A stretch of 64,000 bases of DNA from Bacillota bacterium (GCA_023454175.1 JAEXRW010000025.1:372001-436000), one strand, 5' to 3'. Shown: positions 18,451-27,883, counted from the stretch's first letter. The notes: a model not told the origin generated them from the letters alone. Numbers and translations: made by a program.

Positions 18451-18795
18451 CTATTCCACTTCCATTTTTTCAATGAAGAAATCCCTGCCGGATTCTTTCT
18501 GCAATGTTCCGCTCCCGCCGCAATAGGGGCAGGCAAACTCGTCATTCTTTTTATGATACGCTTGTGCGCAGCTTTTGCACTGGAATACGGCTCTCTCTGT
18601 TTTAAAAAACAATCCTGCTCCCCGTGCCGGGGTCTGTTCGCTGATGATCCCGAAGTAACTTTTCACCGCATCAGCGGAGATGCAGGACAGTTCCCCGGTA
18701 ACGATATCGATCCGCAGAATTTTCTTCGCCCCTGCTTTTTTTGCTTCATCCAGGACGATATCCAGGATGGATTCCGCTACGCTTGCCTCGTGCAT
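18451..18795 (-). CDS. hypA: Hydrogenase nickel incorporation protein HypA
   Basis: Nickel chaperone of 114 residues. It begins 'MHEASVAESILDIV', in which His2 is the nickel ligand, and carries the zinc site 'CKSCAQAY...CPYCGGSG'. The Met at 18795 is fixed by that conserved MHE start and by a GAGGG box before it. First gene of the hyp operon; its promoter must lie in the following intergenic stretch. Confidence 0.96.
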   Translation of the reverse strand: MHEASVAESILDIVLDEAKKAGAKKILRIDIVTGELSCISADAVKSYFGIISEQTPARGAGLFFKTERAVFQCKSCAQAYHKKNDEFACPYCGGSGTLQKESGRDFFIEKMEVE

Positions 18796-18878
18796 AACAG
18801 CCCTCATAAATATTGTAAGATACAGCTGTTTGTTTTATAAACCTGTAAAATCCCTTACAACCATCCATGTTACAATTT

Positions 18879-18917
18879 CAGCCCTTTTACCATGCTTCAT
18901 TGCAGGTAAAAGGGCTG
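18879..18917. repeat. 13-bp inverted repeat, stable hairpin
   Basis: CAGCCCTTTTACC and GGTAAAAGGGCTG pair perfectly across a 13-nt loop. No T run follows on either strand, so it may be a processing or attenuation hairpin, or an old terminator, rather than an active one. Confidence 0.6.
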
Positions 18918-19158
18918 CATCAAGGCTGGTCATGTCAATGGAGAAAAATTTTTTCCCATTGTGTTATATAATAATCCGTTTTTCAAGGATTTCAAGCGGT
19001 ATTTTCGATCTTTTTGAGAGGAAATTTCATTCTTTTAGCAACGTCCTTTGGATAAGACGATTATTATATCAATAAACTTTTCGTCTATAATGCATATTGT
19101 TTTATTTATACACTCATATACATATTTTACTTGGTTATAACTTTACCTACGCTTTTGG

Positions 19159-19186
19159 TTGACACAGGGGTTTTTTTTGATAAAAT
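19159..19186 (+). promoter_or_regulatory. Predicted sigma-A promoter of hppA
   Basis: TTGACA (19159-19164), a 16-bp spacer containing eight consecutive T, and TAAAAT (19181-19186), giving a leader of roughly 125 nt before the hppA ATG. Confidence 0.55.
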
Positions 19187-19316
19187 TAGAGAGAATTATG
19201 CGTAATACCGTTACAATTTTCCTTTTGAAATATCCTGTCACTGTATATTCAAAAACCCGCTGATTGAAACGCGTACAGCGTTGAAATACTAAATAATAAT
19301 TTGAAAGGAGAAGAAA

Positions 19317-21473
19317 ATGGACTCATCAAATTTGTGGTTCTATGTCATCATTTATGGTGCGGTGGCCGTCGCGGTTGTCGTCATCCTGTTTCTTTCACGG
19401 TACATTTTCAAGCAGGATAAAGGCACAGCCGAGATGCAGCGTATCTCCGGCGCCATAAAAAAAGGAGCCATGGCCTTCCTCAGCAGGCAGTATAAGACCA
19501 TCCTGGTCCTCTCACTGGTCGCGCTGGTCGGCATCATGGCTGCCAACTTCTTCCCGAATCTCTCCAAAGGAACGGACATTGCTGTTAACATGGCCGTAAT
19601 GATCGGCATCGCCTTTGTGGTAGGTGCTCTCTGTTCCGCGTTATCCGGCTATATTGGCATGATCATTGCTGTCAATGCCAATGTGCGTGTGGCGCAGGGC
19701 GCCCGCACCAGCCTGAACCGTGCACTGCAGATCGCCCTCAAAGGAGGCGCCGTTACCGGTCTGGCCGTTACGGGGCTTTCCCTGCTTGGCGTGGCGACGC
19801 TCTTCCTCATTTATGGCGGAGCCAGCGGCAACGAGCAATCAATAACAACTGCACCTTCCCTGATCATCGGTTTCGGTTTTGGTGCATCGTTCGTGGCGCT
19901 CTTTGCACAGCTTGGCGGCGGGATCTACACCAAGGCTGCAGACGTAGGCGCAGACCTTGTGGGTAAAGTCGAAGCCGGCATTCCCGAAGACGATCCGCGC
20001 AACCCGGCCGTCGTAGCCGACCTGGTCGGCGACAACGTCGGTGACTGCGCAGGCCGTGGCGCGGACCTTTTTGAATCCACCGCAGCAGAAAACATCGGCG
20101 CCATGATCCTCGGCGTCGCGCTGTACCAGGTGTTCGGCCTGTGGGGCATCCTGTTCCCGCTGGTCGCCCGTGCAGTCGGTATTCTGGCATCCATCATCGG
20201 TATTTTCACGGTAAAAGTGAAAAACGACGATCAGGACCCCATGCGCGCACTTACCAAGGGCTATCTGGTCACATCCATCATCAATGCCGTTGCGCTCTTC
20301 TTTGTCGTTTGGTGGATGCTGAACGGCCAGGGTAAGATGCAGGTCAACTGGCTCGCCCTGTTCGGATGTGTCGTGATCGGTATTATACTGAGCTACGTGT
20401 TCGTGCTTCTCACGGATTACTACACCAACGCACGCTATAAACCCGTCAAACACCTGTCGGATTCCTGCGTGACAGGCGCAGCCACAAACATCATCTCGGG
20501 TGTTGCGCTCGGCATGCAGTCCACCGCATTGCCCATCATATTCATCGCGGCCTCCATTTTCGGCGCGTTTGAACTCGGCAACCTTGCCCTTCCGGGCGTG
20601 GAGAATGCCGGCCTGTACGGCTCCGCCATCGCCACCATGGGTATGCTCTCCACCTGCGCCTACATCCTCGCGATGGATACTTTCGGACCCATCACGGATA
20701 ACGCCGGCGGCATCATCGAGATGTCCGGCGCTCCCGATGAAGTCCGCAACAGGACGGACAGGCTGGATGCTTCCGGCAACACGACGAAAGCCCTGACCAA
20801 GGGCTACGCAGTCGGTTCTGCAGCACTGGCGACCTTCCTTCTGTTCGCGGCCTACATTGAAGACGCCAAGAAATTCACGGCAGGCATGGCCAATCCGTTC
20901 AACGGACAGGTCGATATCGGCGTGCCTATCGTCTTCATCGGCGCCATCATCGGCGCGATGGTCGTATTCCTGTTCAGTTCCACAGCCATCCGTGCAGTGG
21001 GACGCGCAGCGCAGTACGTCATCCTCGAAGTACGGCGTCAATTTAAAGAGATCCCCGGCATCATGGAAGGCAAAGCGGAACCGGATTATGCCAAATGCGT
21101 GGACATCGTCACCAAGGGTGCCCTGAAAGAAATGGTCATCCCCGGTCTCATCGTAGTCCTCGCGCCCATCATTGTCGGCGTCCTGTTCGGCTACGCGGCT
21201 GTCGGCGGCTTCCTGATGGTAGCGACCATCGCCGGCATCATCACCGCCCTCTTCCTCAATAACAGCGGCGGCGCATGGGACAATGCCAAGAAGTACATCG
21301 AGCTTGGCAACCATGGCGGCAAAAAATCCGAAGCGCACAAAGCCGGCGTCGTAGGCGACACCGTAGGCGATCCTTTCAAGGATACGGCCGGTCCCTCCCT
21401 GCACGTGCTCATCAAGCTGATCAGCACCATCACGCTGGTCACGCTTCCCCTGTTCTTCGGTTTCCTCGGATAA
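19317..21473 (+). CDS. hppA: Membrane-bound proton-translocating pyrophosphatase, K+-independent type
   Basis: Integral membrane pump (718 aa, about 16 helices) coupling pyrophosphate hydrolysis to ion export, or the reverse. Substrate-site motifs are 'KAADVGADLVGKVEAGIPEDDPRN' in part, 'DNVGDCAGRGADLFES', 'TDNAGGIIEMSG' and the C-terminal 'GDTVGDPFKDTAGPS'. The motif 'GNTTKALTKGYA' has Lys and Thr at the two positions that mark K+-independent, proton-pumping members; K+-dependent ones have Ala and Gly there. A strong ribosome binding site (GAAAGGAG) precedes the ATG. It stands between the hyp and hydrogenase operons and would add to, or draw on, the same proton gradient. Confidence 0.96.
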   Translation: MDSSNLWFYVIIYGAVAVAVVVILFLSRYIFKQDKGTAEMQRISGAIKKGAMAFLSRQYKTILVLSLVALVGIMAANFFPNLSKGTDIAVNMAVMIGIAFVVGALCSALSGYIGMIIAVNANVRVAQGARTSLNRALQIALKGGAVTGLAVTGLSLLGVATLFLIYGGASGNEQSITTAPSLIIGFGFGASFVALFAQLGGGIYTKAADVGADLVGKVEAGIPEDDPRNPAVVADLVGDNVGDCAGRGADLFESTAAENIGAMILGVALYQVFGLWGILFPLVARAVGILASIIGIFTVKVKNDDQDPMRALTKGYLVTSIINAVALFFVVWWMLNGQGKMQVNWLALFGCVVIGIILSYVFVLLTDYYTNARYKPVKHLSDSCVTGAATNIISGVALGMQSTALPIIFIAASIFGAFELGNLALPGVENAGLYGSAIATMGMLSTCAYILAMDTFGPITDNAGGIIEMSGAPDEVRNRTDRLDASGNTTKALTKGYAVGSAALATFLLFAAYIEDAKKFTAGMANPFNGQVDIGVPIVFIGAIIGAMVVFLFSSTAIRAVGRAAQYVILEVRRQFKEIPGIMEGKAEPDYAKCVDIVTKGALKEMVIPGLIVVLAPIIVGVLFGYAAVGGFLMVATIAGIITALFLNNSGGAWDNAKKYIELGNHGGKKSEAHKAGVVGDTVGDPFKDTAGPSLHVLIKLISTITLVTLPLFFGFLG

Positions 21474-21483
21474 AACATCCATT

Positions 21484-21514
21484 AAAAAGCAGGTCCGCAA
21501 GGGCCTGCTTTTTT
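21484..21514 (+). terminator. Rho-independent terminator after hppA
   Basis: AAAAAGCAGG, a 10-nt loop region, CCTGCTTTTTT: a 7-bp core stem flanked by A and T runs, 11 bp after the hppA stop. Confidence 0.85.
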
Positions 21515-21597
21515 ATATCTCTTCGCCCCATACATAATGCGCTCGGCAAACTGCAAAGAATACCATAAATTGCACTTCAATTGACGCGGGAGATATT

Positions 21598-22713
21598 TTG
21601 AAAAGGCGCAGCAAACGCATACTGAAAATCGTATACCTGGCAGTTTTGTTTCTGGCCACGCTCCTGGTCGGCTACCTTTTCACGCGCGAAAATCCCCCTG
21701 GCAGGGATTTTTTCAGCATCCTGGCAAAAATAAATCCATTCTGGTTTTTGGCAGCCGTGCTGGCCATGGTGGTTTACTGGATGAGCGAGGCATGGGTGCT
21801 GAACTATATCACGGCATTCATGTACCGCCGCGAAAGCTACTGGCATTCCCTGAAAATGAATATGATCGGCCAGTACTACAGCGCCCTTACCCCCTTCGGC
21901 CACGGACAGCCCGTTCAGGTAGCCTATATGGGCCGGGATGGGATGCCGGTTGGGATTGCAACTTTTATACTCACGCTGAAATTCATCATCTATGAACTCA
22001 TCATCGTCGTTTACTGCCTGATTTTCATGATCGCACGCATTGGGTACTATTACACGCATTACCCCGAGGTTTTCTGGTTTACCATCGCAGGGATCGGCAT
22101 CAACCTGGTGATCGTGATGGTCGTCATTTTTGCCGTACTGTGCAACGCAGCGACCAAGAAGGCAGTCCTGGGTATAACAAAATTCCTGTCAAAGATCAAA
22201 ATCATCAAAAACAGCGTGAAGGCTGCGGAGACCGTGGGAAAAACGCTCGACGATTTCCATGAAAGCTCCAAATACCTGAAAGACCATAAGCCCAATATCG
22301 TTATCGCCGCTCTCATCACCATGGTCCAGTACATAGCCTTTTTTTTGATCCCGTATTTCCTCTACGTTGCCTTCGGATTTGGACTTCTTTCGGGCAAGCC
22401 TTCCCCCATCGAGGATGCCACGCCCTTTACCGAAGCGCTGGACCTCGTCGTGATGGCAGCATTTTTGTATCTGGCCGTATGCTTCTTCCCCACACCAGGG
22501 GCTGCGGGCGCAAATGAAACGGGATTCGGCATTTTCTTCAGCCGGTTCATGGGCGGTGAATGGGCGGTGGCGATGTTCCTCTGGCGGCTCATCACATACT
22601 ATTCCAATATCCTGATCGGATTTCTGATCATCTTTATAGACGGGTTCGCCCGCAGGCATCCCAGGCAGAATATTCCTGAATCGAAAAAGAATCTGATAAC
22701 AAAAAAGCAGTAA
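21598..22713 (+). CDS. LPG-synthase-like/YbhN-family membrane protein (flippase-like domain)
   Basis: A 371-residue protein with 7-8 hydrophobic helices, belonging to the lysylphosphatidylglycerol synthase membrane-region family (UPF0104, MprF N-terminal-like). Typical family segments are 'YYSALTPFGHGQPVQVAYMGRDG' in part, and 'FFPTPGAAGANETGF' near residue 300. The catalytic C-terminal synthase domain of MprF is absent, so the protein is expected to move lipids rather than aminoacylate them. Start is TTG at 21598 with GGGAGA upstream; a basic 'KRRSKRILK' start supports it. It stands alone between hppA and the hydrogenase operon. Confidence 0.85.
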   Translation: MKRRSKRILKIVYLAVLFLATLLVGYLFTRENPPGRDFFSILAKINPFWFLAAVLAMVVYWMSEAWVLNYITAFMYRRESYWHSLKMNMIGQYYSALTPFGHGQPVQVAYMGRDGMPVGIATFILTLKFIIYELIIVVYCLIFMIARIGYYYTHYPEVFWFTIAGIGINLVIVMVVIFAVLCNAATKKAVLGITKFLSKIKIIKNSVKAAETVGKTLDDFHESSKYLKDHKPNIVIAALITMVQYIAFFLIPYFLYVAFGFGLLSGKPSPIEDATPFTEALDLVVMAAFLYLAVCFFPTPGAAGANETGFGIFFSRFMGGEWAVAMFLWRLITYYSNILIGFLIIFIDGFARRHPRQNIPESKKNLITKKQ

Positions 22714-22785
22714 TATGAACCATCCTGATCATGATTCGCTGTAATGACATTAAATTATCTTTCTTTCTGCTTCGTAAAATGGTTT

Positions 22786-22820
22786 TTGGATAAAATTAAA
22801 AATATTATATCCAATATAAT
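22786..22820 (+). promoter_or_regulatory. Inverted repeat abutting a -10 box upstream of the hydrogenase operon
   Basis: TTGGATA (22786-22792) and TATCCAA (22808-22814) are perfect 7-bp arms 22 bp centre to centre (two helical turns), directly followed by TATAAT (22815-22820). No good -35 is seen at the right distance, which fits an activator- or repressor-controlled promoter. About 270 nt separate it from the first large gene. The whole 22714-23091 gap holds no other confident feature apart from the small frame at 23006. Confidence 0.4.
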
Positions 22821-23005
22821 GGGCAATTTTCCGTTTGCATTCAGCATCAATGCGAATTATAATGAGTTGGGTTCGTCGTTAACCTGGCTGTTATTCCCGT
22901 TTAACAATGCAAGGGCGCATGGAGTTGGCGGACTTGGTCTGTTTCGACTCCTGTTGTTTTTAGGACATAATAGTAATAACGCGCAATGAAGTGAGGTGGT
23001 CGCAT

Positions 23006-23095
23006 ATGCAGCCGATATTGGTCTATCAACCCGGATTCGTTTCCGTTTCCCCGGCTTGCCGTGCAATTAACGATCAAGGAGACGGAGGAAGATGA
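23006..23095 (+). CDS. Possible 29-residue leader peptide overlapping the hydrogenase operon start
   Basis: A short frame (MQPILVYQPG... ending GDGGR) with a reasonable ribosome binding site (GTGAGGTGG) whose TGA overlaps the first ATG of the next gene. Such placement is typical of translational coupling, so ribosomes may be delivered to the operon through it. The peptide has no recognisable motif and could be chance. Confidence 0.3.
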   Translation: MQPILVYQPGFVSVSPACRAINDQGDGGR

Positions 23096-24525
23096 TGGGC
23101 GAGGTTTTGTTGCTTCTTGCAGTTTTTGTCCCTATCGTAGGTTCGTTCTTTTTACCGCTTGCAGGTAAACTGTCTTCAAAATTCAGGAATGGTCTCTCAT
23201 TGGTTTTTGTTCTGGTATCCTTCGCAGCATCAGTCATTCTTCTGCCATCCGTTCTTTCAGGCCAGTCTGTTTTGATCAAAATAGAATTGCCGCTGGGCCT
23301 CAGCTTCGGTTTCCTGGCGGACGGGCTGGCAGTATTCATGGCCATGATCTCCTCCCTAGTCGGAGCCATCATCGTCTTTTATTCCTGGGGCTACATGAGC
23401 CATTATAAGAATCTGAATGAATACTACCTCATGGTCGTCCTGTTCATCGGCGCCATGATGGGCCTTGTCTACTCCACCAACCTGATCTTCCTGTATGTGT
23501 TCTGGGAGATCTCCGCCATCGCCTGCTGGAGGCTGATCGGCTTCTTCCGGGAAAAAGAATATGTCAAACGGGCCAACAAGGCATTTATGGTGACCGTATT
23601 CGGCGCCCTGATGATGCTGCTCGGTTTCTTCTTCATCTACCAGCAGACACAGACCTTTGATCTGACCCGGATGAAGGGCGTGCAGATATCCGATCTCGCC
23701 GCCGCGTTCATCCTGGTAGGCATCTTCGCCAAATCGGCCACGCTGCCCCTGCATACGTGGCTGGCGGATGCCGGCGTGGCGCCTTCGCCCGTCACTTCCC
23801 TGCTCCATGCAGCGGTCCTGGTGAAAATCGGCGTCTATGCCTTTGCCCGCTTCTTCCTGGTGAATTTCACATTGGATCCCGTATGGAATACCGTCGTGCC
23901 CATCATCGCGGCAGTCTCCGCCATCGTCTCGGGCGGCGCGGCGCTCATCGACAAGGATCTGAAACGCATCATCGCCTACTCCACCGTCAGCCAGCTCGGT
24001 TTCATCTTCCTGGGGCTCTCCACCGGCAGCATGATGGGGATCGCCGGCGGTCTGCTTTATATTTTGATGCACAGCATCGCCAAAGGCGGTTTGTTCCTCT
24101 GCGCCGGCATCGTGGAGCAGAATACACATACAAAAGATATCACCAAGATGGGCGGCCTGATCAAGACTATGCCTGTCACGGGTGTTGCCTTCATCCTTTG
24201 CGCCTTCTCGGTCATGGGCATACCTCCTTTCGGTGGGTTTTTCGCCAAATTCATGGTCATCAACGGCGCGGTGAATGCCGGTCAGGTCTGGATCGCGGTA
24301 GCCTTTATCGTTGGGGCGATCCTCACGATCATTTACCTGCTCCGTGTTTTTGCCATGGTGTTCCTCGGGACGCCGAAGATGGAAGGCGTCAAAGAGGGCT
24401 CCAGGACCATGCTGTCCAGCGTGACCATACTCGCCGCCCTGTCCCTCATCGGCGGCATATTGATCAATTTTCCCTCGGCATATGTGCAGGGCATAGTTCA
24501 GCAAATGGCGGTGATGTTTAAATGA
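23092..24525 (+). CDS. Antiporter-like proton-channel subunit 1 of complex I-like hydrogenase (NuoM/MrpD-like)
   Basis: 477-residue membrane subunit of the proton_antipo_M family, about 14 helices. The conserved Glu of 'YVFWEISAIACW' in helix 5, the Lys of 'FAKSATLPLHTWLADAG' in helix 7, and 'LIDKDLKRIIAYSTVSQLGF' are the residues that form the ion half-channels in complex I. It would translocate H+ or Na+ when hydrogen is formed. ATG ATG start; the first overlaps the small upstream frame and GGAGGAAG precedes it. First large gene of the operon; the next gene overlaps it by 4 bp. Confidence 0.93.
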   Translation: MMGEVLLLLAVFVPIVGSFFLPLAGKLSSKFRNGLSLVFVLVSFAASVILLPSVLSGQSVLIKIELPLGLSFGFLADGLAVFMAMISSLVGAIIVFYSWGYMSHYKNLNEYYLMVVLFIGAMMGLVYSTNLIFLYVFWEISAIACWRLIGFFREKEYVKRANKAFMVTVFGALMMLLGFFFIYQQTQTFDLTRMKGVQISDLAAAFILVGIFAKSATLPLHTWLADAGVAPSPVTSLLHAAVLVKIGVYAFARFFLVNFTLDPVWNTVVPIIAAVSAIVSGGAALIDKDLKRIIAYSTVSQLGFIFLGLSTGSMMGIAGGLLYILMHSIAKGGLFLCAGIVEQNTHTKDITKMGGLIKTMPVTGVAFILCAFSVMGIPPFGGFFAKFMVINGAVNAGQVWIAVAFIVGAILTIIYLLRVFAMVFLGTPKMEGVKEGSRTMLSSVTILAALSLIGGILINFPSAYVQGIVQQMAVMFK

Positions 24526-26369
24526 GTGCAGAGATGCTTTTATTCCCCATAATGATACCGGTCGTTCTGGCTGTACTGATGCTCCTCATGCCAAAGAACG
24601 CAAAAGCTGTCAAGGAGATCATCCTCCTTGTCGCCACTGCAGCCACGCTGGTGTTTACGTGCCTGTTATACGGAAACAGCATGGATCTCGTCTTTCCCTG
24701 GCTGCAGCTTGGCACGTTCACGGTGGACTTTTCCCTGAGGCTCTACCAGTTCAGCGGGTTCATCACCCTTGCAGCCTCCGGATTTGCTTTCCTCATCGCG
24801 CTTTACGCCACAGTCTTCATGAAAGGCCACGGCGCATCCAAAAGCTTTTTTGCATACATGCTTTTTACCCTGGGCTTCATCAACGGGGCAGTCCTGGCCA
24901 ATAACCTCGTGCTCATGCTCTTCTTCTGGGAAGGCCTGCTCGTATTGCTCTTCGCCATGATCATGACCGGCGGCATCAAGGCTTCCAAAACCGCTGTAAA
25001 AGCGCTGGTGCTCAATGGTGTGGCCGACCTGTGCCTGATGCTCGGCATCGGCATGCTCGCCATCAATGCCCAGACCATGGCGATGGACCAGATGCACGTC
25101 ACGATAGACGGCAGCTTCCTTGGCACATTCGCATTCATCCTGATGATGATCGGCGCCATCGCCAAGGCCGGTTCCATGCCGTTCCACAGCTGGATACCCG
25201 ATGCGGCGCTGGATGCGCCCCTGCCCTTTATGGCGTTCCTGCCCGCGGCGCTGGAAAAGCTTCTTGGCATTTATCTTCTGGCCCGTCTGAGCCTCGACCT
25301 TTTCGTGTTCAACCCGGGTTCCACCGTGAGCATGGTCATGATGATCATCGGTGCGGTTACCATCCTGCTGGCCGTTTTGATGGCCCTGATCCAGAAAAAT
25401 TACAAAAGGCTGCTCTCCTACCACGCCATCAGCCAGGTCGGTTACATGATCCTGGGCATTGGCACTGCGCTGCCCATCGGCATCGTCGGCGGCCTTTTCC
25501 ATATGATCAACCACGCCATGTACAAAAGCACTTTGTTCCTGACCGGCGGCGCCGTGGAACGGCAGACCGGGACAACGGATCTGGATAAGCTGGGCGGCCT
25601 GGCAAAAAAGATGCCTGTGACGTTCACCTGCTTCATCGTGGCTGCAGCAGCCATCTCGGGAGTACCGCCGCTGAACGGCTTCTTCTCCAAGGAGCTCGTA
25701 TTCGGCGCTGCGCTGGAGAGCAATATCGTATTCTATATCATCGCCGCGCTGGGGGCGTTCTTCACTGCAGCGTCCTTCCTGAAGCTGGGCCATGCAGCAT
25801 ACTTCGGCAAGCCCGCCAGGGAAATGGAAAAAGTCAAAGAGGCGCCCTGGCCCATGCTCGTCCCCATGATCATCATCGCGGCAGGCTGCATCCTCTTCGG
25901 TGTGTACAATGCACTGCCGTTGAATGGACTGATCCAGCCGATACTTGGAGAAAGGCTGGAGGGACATACCTTCGTCGGCCATATTGACTGGTGGCTGACA
26001 GGCATTTCGATAGTCGTTCTGCTGTTGGCCGTCGGGAATCATTTCTTTGGAGTCAGAAAGACGAAACGGGGTCTCGGCGCAGTTGACCATATCCACTACG
26101 CGCCCGGCATGAAGCAGATGTATTCTGCCGCGGAGCGCCGCTGGTTTGACCCCTATGATATCGGAATGATCATCGTCAATGCCCTGGCAAAAGTCCTGTG
26201 GTGGATCGACCGGGGCATCGACTGGATTTACAATGGCTTTTCCGTAAAACTCGCCAGTATCGCTTCCCTGGGCGTCCGCAAGGCGCACACGGGGAGCCAC
26301 TGGATGTACATTGCCTGGATCATAGGCGGGCTGGCAGTCATCGGCGTGTTGGTTGCCGTATTGATATAA
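24522..26369 (+). CDS. Antiporter-like proton-channel subunit 2 (NuoL-like, long form)
   Basis: 615 residues, longest of the three antiporter-like subunits. Core signatures are 'LMLFFWEGLLVLLFAMIMTGG', 'AKAGSMPFHSWIPDAALDAP' and 'KNYKRLLSYHAISQVGYM'. Beyond the 14-helix core it carries a C-terminal extension of about 120 residues with further helices ('WFDPYDIGMIIVNALAKVLWW'), as in NuoL or HyfB-type subunits. Start ATG lies inside the stop of the preceding gene (ATGA), so translation is coupled. The ion moved, H+ or Na+, cannot be read from sequence. Confidence 0.93.
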   Translation: MSAEMLLFPIMIPVVLAVLMLLMPKNAKAVKEIILLVATAATLVFTCLLYGNSMDLVFPWLQLGTFTVDFSLRLYQFSGFITLAASGFAFLIALYATVFMKGHGASKSFFAYMLFTLGFINGAVLANNLVLMLFFWEGLLVLLFAMIMTGGIKASKTAVKALVLNGVADLCLMLGIGMLAINAQTMAMDQMHVTIDGSFLGTFAFILMMIGAIAKAGSMPFHSWIPDAALDAPLPFMAFLPAALEKLLGIYLLARLSLDLFVFNPGSTVSMVMMIIGAVTILLAVLMALIQKNYKRLLSYHAISQVGYMILGIGTALPIGIVGGLFHMINHAMYKSTLFLTGGAVERQTGTTDLDKLGGLAKKMPVTFTCFIVAAAAISGVPPLNGFFSKELVFGAALESNIVFYIIAALGAFFTAASFLKLGHAAYFGKPAREMEKVKEAPWPMLVPMIIIAAGCILFGVYNALPLNGLIQPILGERLEGHTFVGHIDWWLTGISIVVLLLAVGNHFFGVRKTKRGLGAVDHIHYAPGMKQMYSAAERRWFDPYDIGMIIVNALAKVLWWIDRGIDWIYNGFSVKLASIASLGVRKAHTGSHWMYIAWIIGGLAVIGVLVAVLI

Positions 26370-26404
26370 CACCTGGCGACAGGACGAATCAGGAGGAAAT
26401 GTAA

Positions 26405-27832
26405 GTGCCTGCTCTATTTCTACTCATACCGCTGGTCGGTATTATCATCGCGAACCTGCCCGGCAGGAAAGTCGGTGTGAAACTGTCGTTCTGGGTGGCC
26501 CTGGTGGCTTGTGTGGCTCAGATCGCGATCGCGTCCACATCGGGGATCACTGCGTGGCTGAATGTGACCGGTATTTTGAACCTGTACCTGCCGTTTGGCA
26601 TGAGCCTTCAGGTCGATCTCATCGGCGCCATCGTCCTGGCCACCATCGGCCTGATCGCGCTGGTCTCCCTGATCATAGACAAGAGCATCCAAAACGCCCA
26701 GGGACAGAACTTTGCAAACCTTTTGCTCCTCATCATGATGGGGATGAGCGGCGTCGTCATGGTCCGGGATATTTTCTCGATGTATGTGTTCCTGGAGATC
26801 ACGGCCGTTTCTTCCTTCATCCTTATTTCGATACAGAAGGAAAGGGATTCGCTGGAGGGCGCATTCAAATACCTCGTCATGTCCGCCATCGCCACGGTGT
26901 TCATCCTTTCGGGCATCGCCATCGTATTCCTGACCGTAGGCAAGGTCGATTTCCGTTCCCTTGCCGCGTATCTGGCGTCCGTAGAAGGAAACATACCTGT
27001 CCAGATGATCATCGCCTTCATCCTTTTCATCGTAGGGCTTTCCATCAAAGCGGGTGCGGTCCCCTTCCATGGCTGGCTGCCTGATGCATATTCCTCGGCG
27101 CCGACGTCTGTCTCCGTCCTGCTTGCCGGGATCGTAACGAAGATAACCGGTGTTTACACCATCCTCAGGCTGATGTTTGATGTTTTCAAGGGCAACAGGA
27201 TCGTCAGCCTGTCTTTCATGGTCATTGGTACCGTCAGCATCGTGGTCGGGGCCATCGCCGCCATCGGCCAGAAGGATTTCAAACGGATGCTGGCTTACTC
27301 GAGCATCAGCCAGGTAGGCTATATCGTCCTTGCAGCAGGATTGGGCACGCCGCTGGGGTTTGCCGCCGCATTGCTGCATTTCTTCAACCACGCCACGTTC
27401 AAGTCCCTTCTGTTCGTCAATTCCTCCGCGGTGGAAACGTCTACGGGCACGCAGGAAATGGAAAAACTCGGCGGGCTGGCTGCCCGGATGCCTGTAACGG
27501 CGGGCACGTCGGCTGTCGGCTTCCTGTCCACGGCCGGGATCCCGCCCCTTTCGGGATTCTGGAGCAAACTGCTGATCATCATGGCGCTCTGGAATGCGCA
27601 GCAATACGTCTTTGCAGGGATCGCGCTTCTGGCCAGCATACTGACCCTGGCGTATTTCCTCATCATGCAGCGGAAGATATTCTTCGGGAAACTGAAAGAG
27701 GAATGGGCGCAGATAAAGGAAGCAAAAGCATCCAATACCGTACCCGCCCTGGTCCTGGCAGGCATCACGGTGGTCGTGGGCGTACTCTTCCCCATCGTTT
27801 TGATCGGGATGCAGTCACAGGGATTGATTTGA
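26405..27832 (+). CDS. Antiporter-like proton-channel subunit 3 (NuoN/MrpD-like)
   Basis: 475 residues with the same core as the two preceding subunits: 'MYVFLEITAVSSFILIS' (channel Glu), 'IKAGAVPFHGWLPDAYSSAP' (channel Lys), 'GQKDFKRMLAYSSISQVGYI'. Start is GTG at 26405, eight bases after AGGAGG. A third complete antiporter-like subunit is what complex I, Fpo and Hyf have, while Ech has one. Three predicts a larger ion-to-electron ratio than Ech. Confidence 0.92.
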   Translation: MPALFLLIPLVGIIIANLPGRKVGVKLSFWVALVACVAQIAIASTSGITAWLNVTGILNLYLPFGMSLQVDLIGAIVLATIGLIALVSLIIDKSIQNAQGQNFANLLLLIMMGMSGVVMVRDIFSMYVFLEITAVSSFILISIQKERDSLEGAFKYLVMSAIATVFILSGIAIVFLTVGKVDFRSLAAYLASVEGNIPVQMIIAFILFIVGLSIKAGAVPFHGWLPDAYSSAPTSVSVLLAGIVTKITGVYTILRLMFDVFKGNRIVSLSFMVIGTVSIVVGAIAAIGQKDFKRMLAYSSISQVGYIVLAAGLGTPLGFAAALLHFFNHATFKSLLFVNSSAVETSTGTQEMEKLGGLAARMPVTAGTSAVGFLSTAGIPPLSGFWSKLLIIMALWNAQQYVFAGIALLASILTLAYFLIMQRKIFFGKLKEEWAQIKEAKASNTVPALVLAGITVVVGVLFPIVLIGMQSQGLI

Positions 27833-27883
27833 TTGTTGGTGAATGAATATACCGGTATGTTTCATTGTTAGGAGGTTGGCCAA

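Larger units (their letters stand above)
18796..19316. other. Divergent regulatory region between hypA and hppA
   Basis: About 520 bp with no credible gene. It must hold the leftward hyp promoter and the rightward hppA promoter. It contains a long inverted repeat (18879-18917) and an AT-rich tract at 18990-19140. No known riboswitch pattern was recognised. Confidence 0.5.

Noticed and set aside
19839..21500. Long antisense open frame opposite hppA
   Set aside because: It mirrors the codon bias of hppA, has no ribosome binding site, and gives Asp/Gly/His-rich protein without motifs. Similar antisense frames opposite 23356-24504, 24666-26372, 26420-27604, 36643-37626 and 41311-42831 were rejected for the same reason.
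22744..22989. 81-codon frame upstream of the hydrogenase operon
   Set aside because: It lies across the predicted promoter and repeat, has no ribosome binding site and no recognisable motif.
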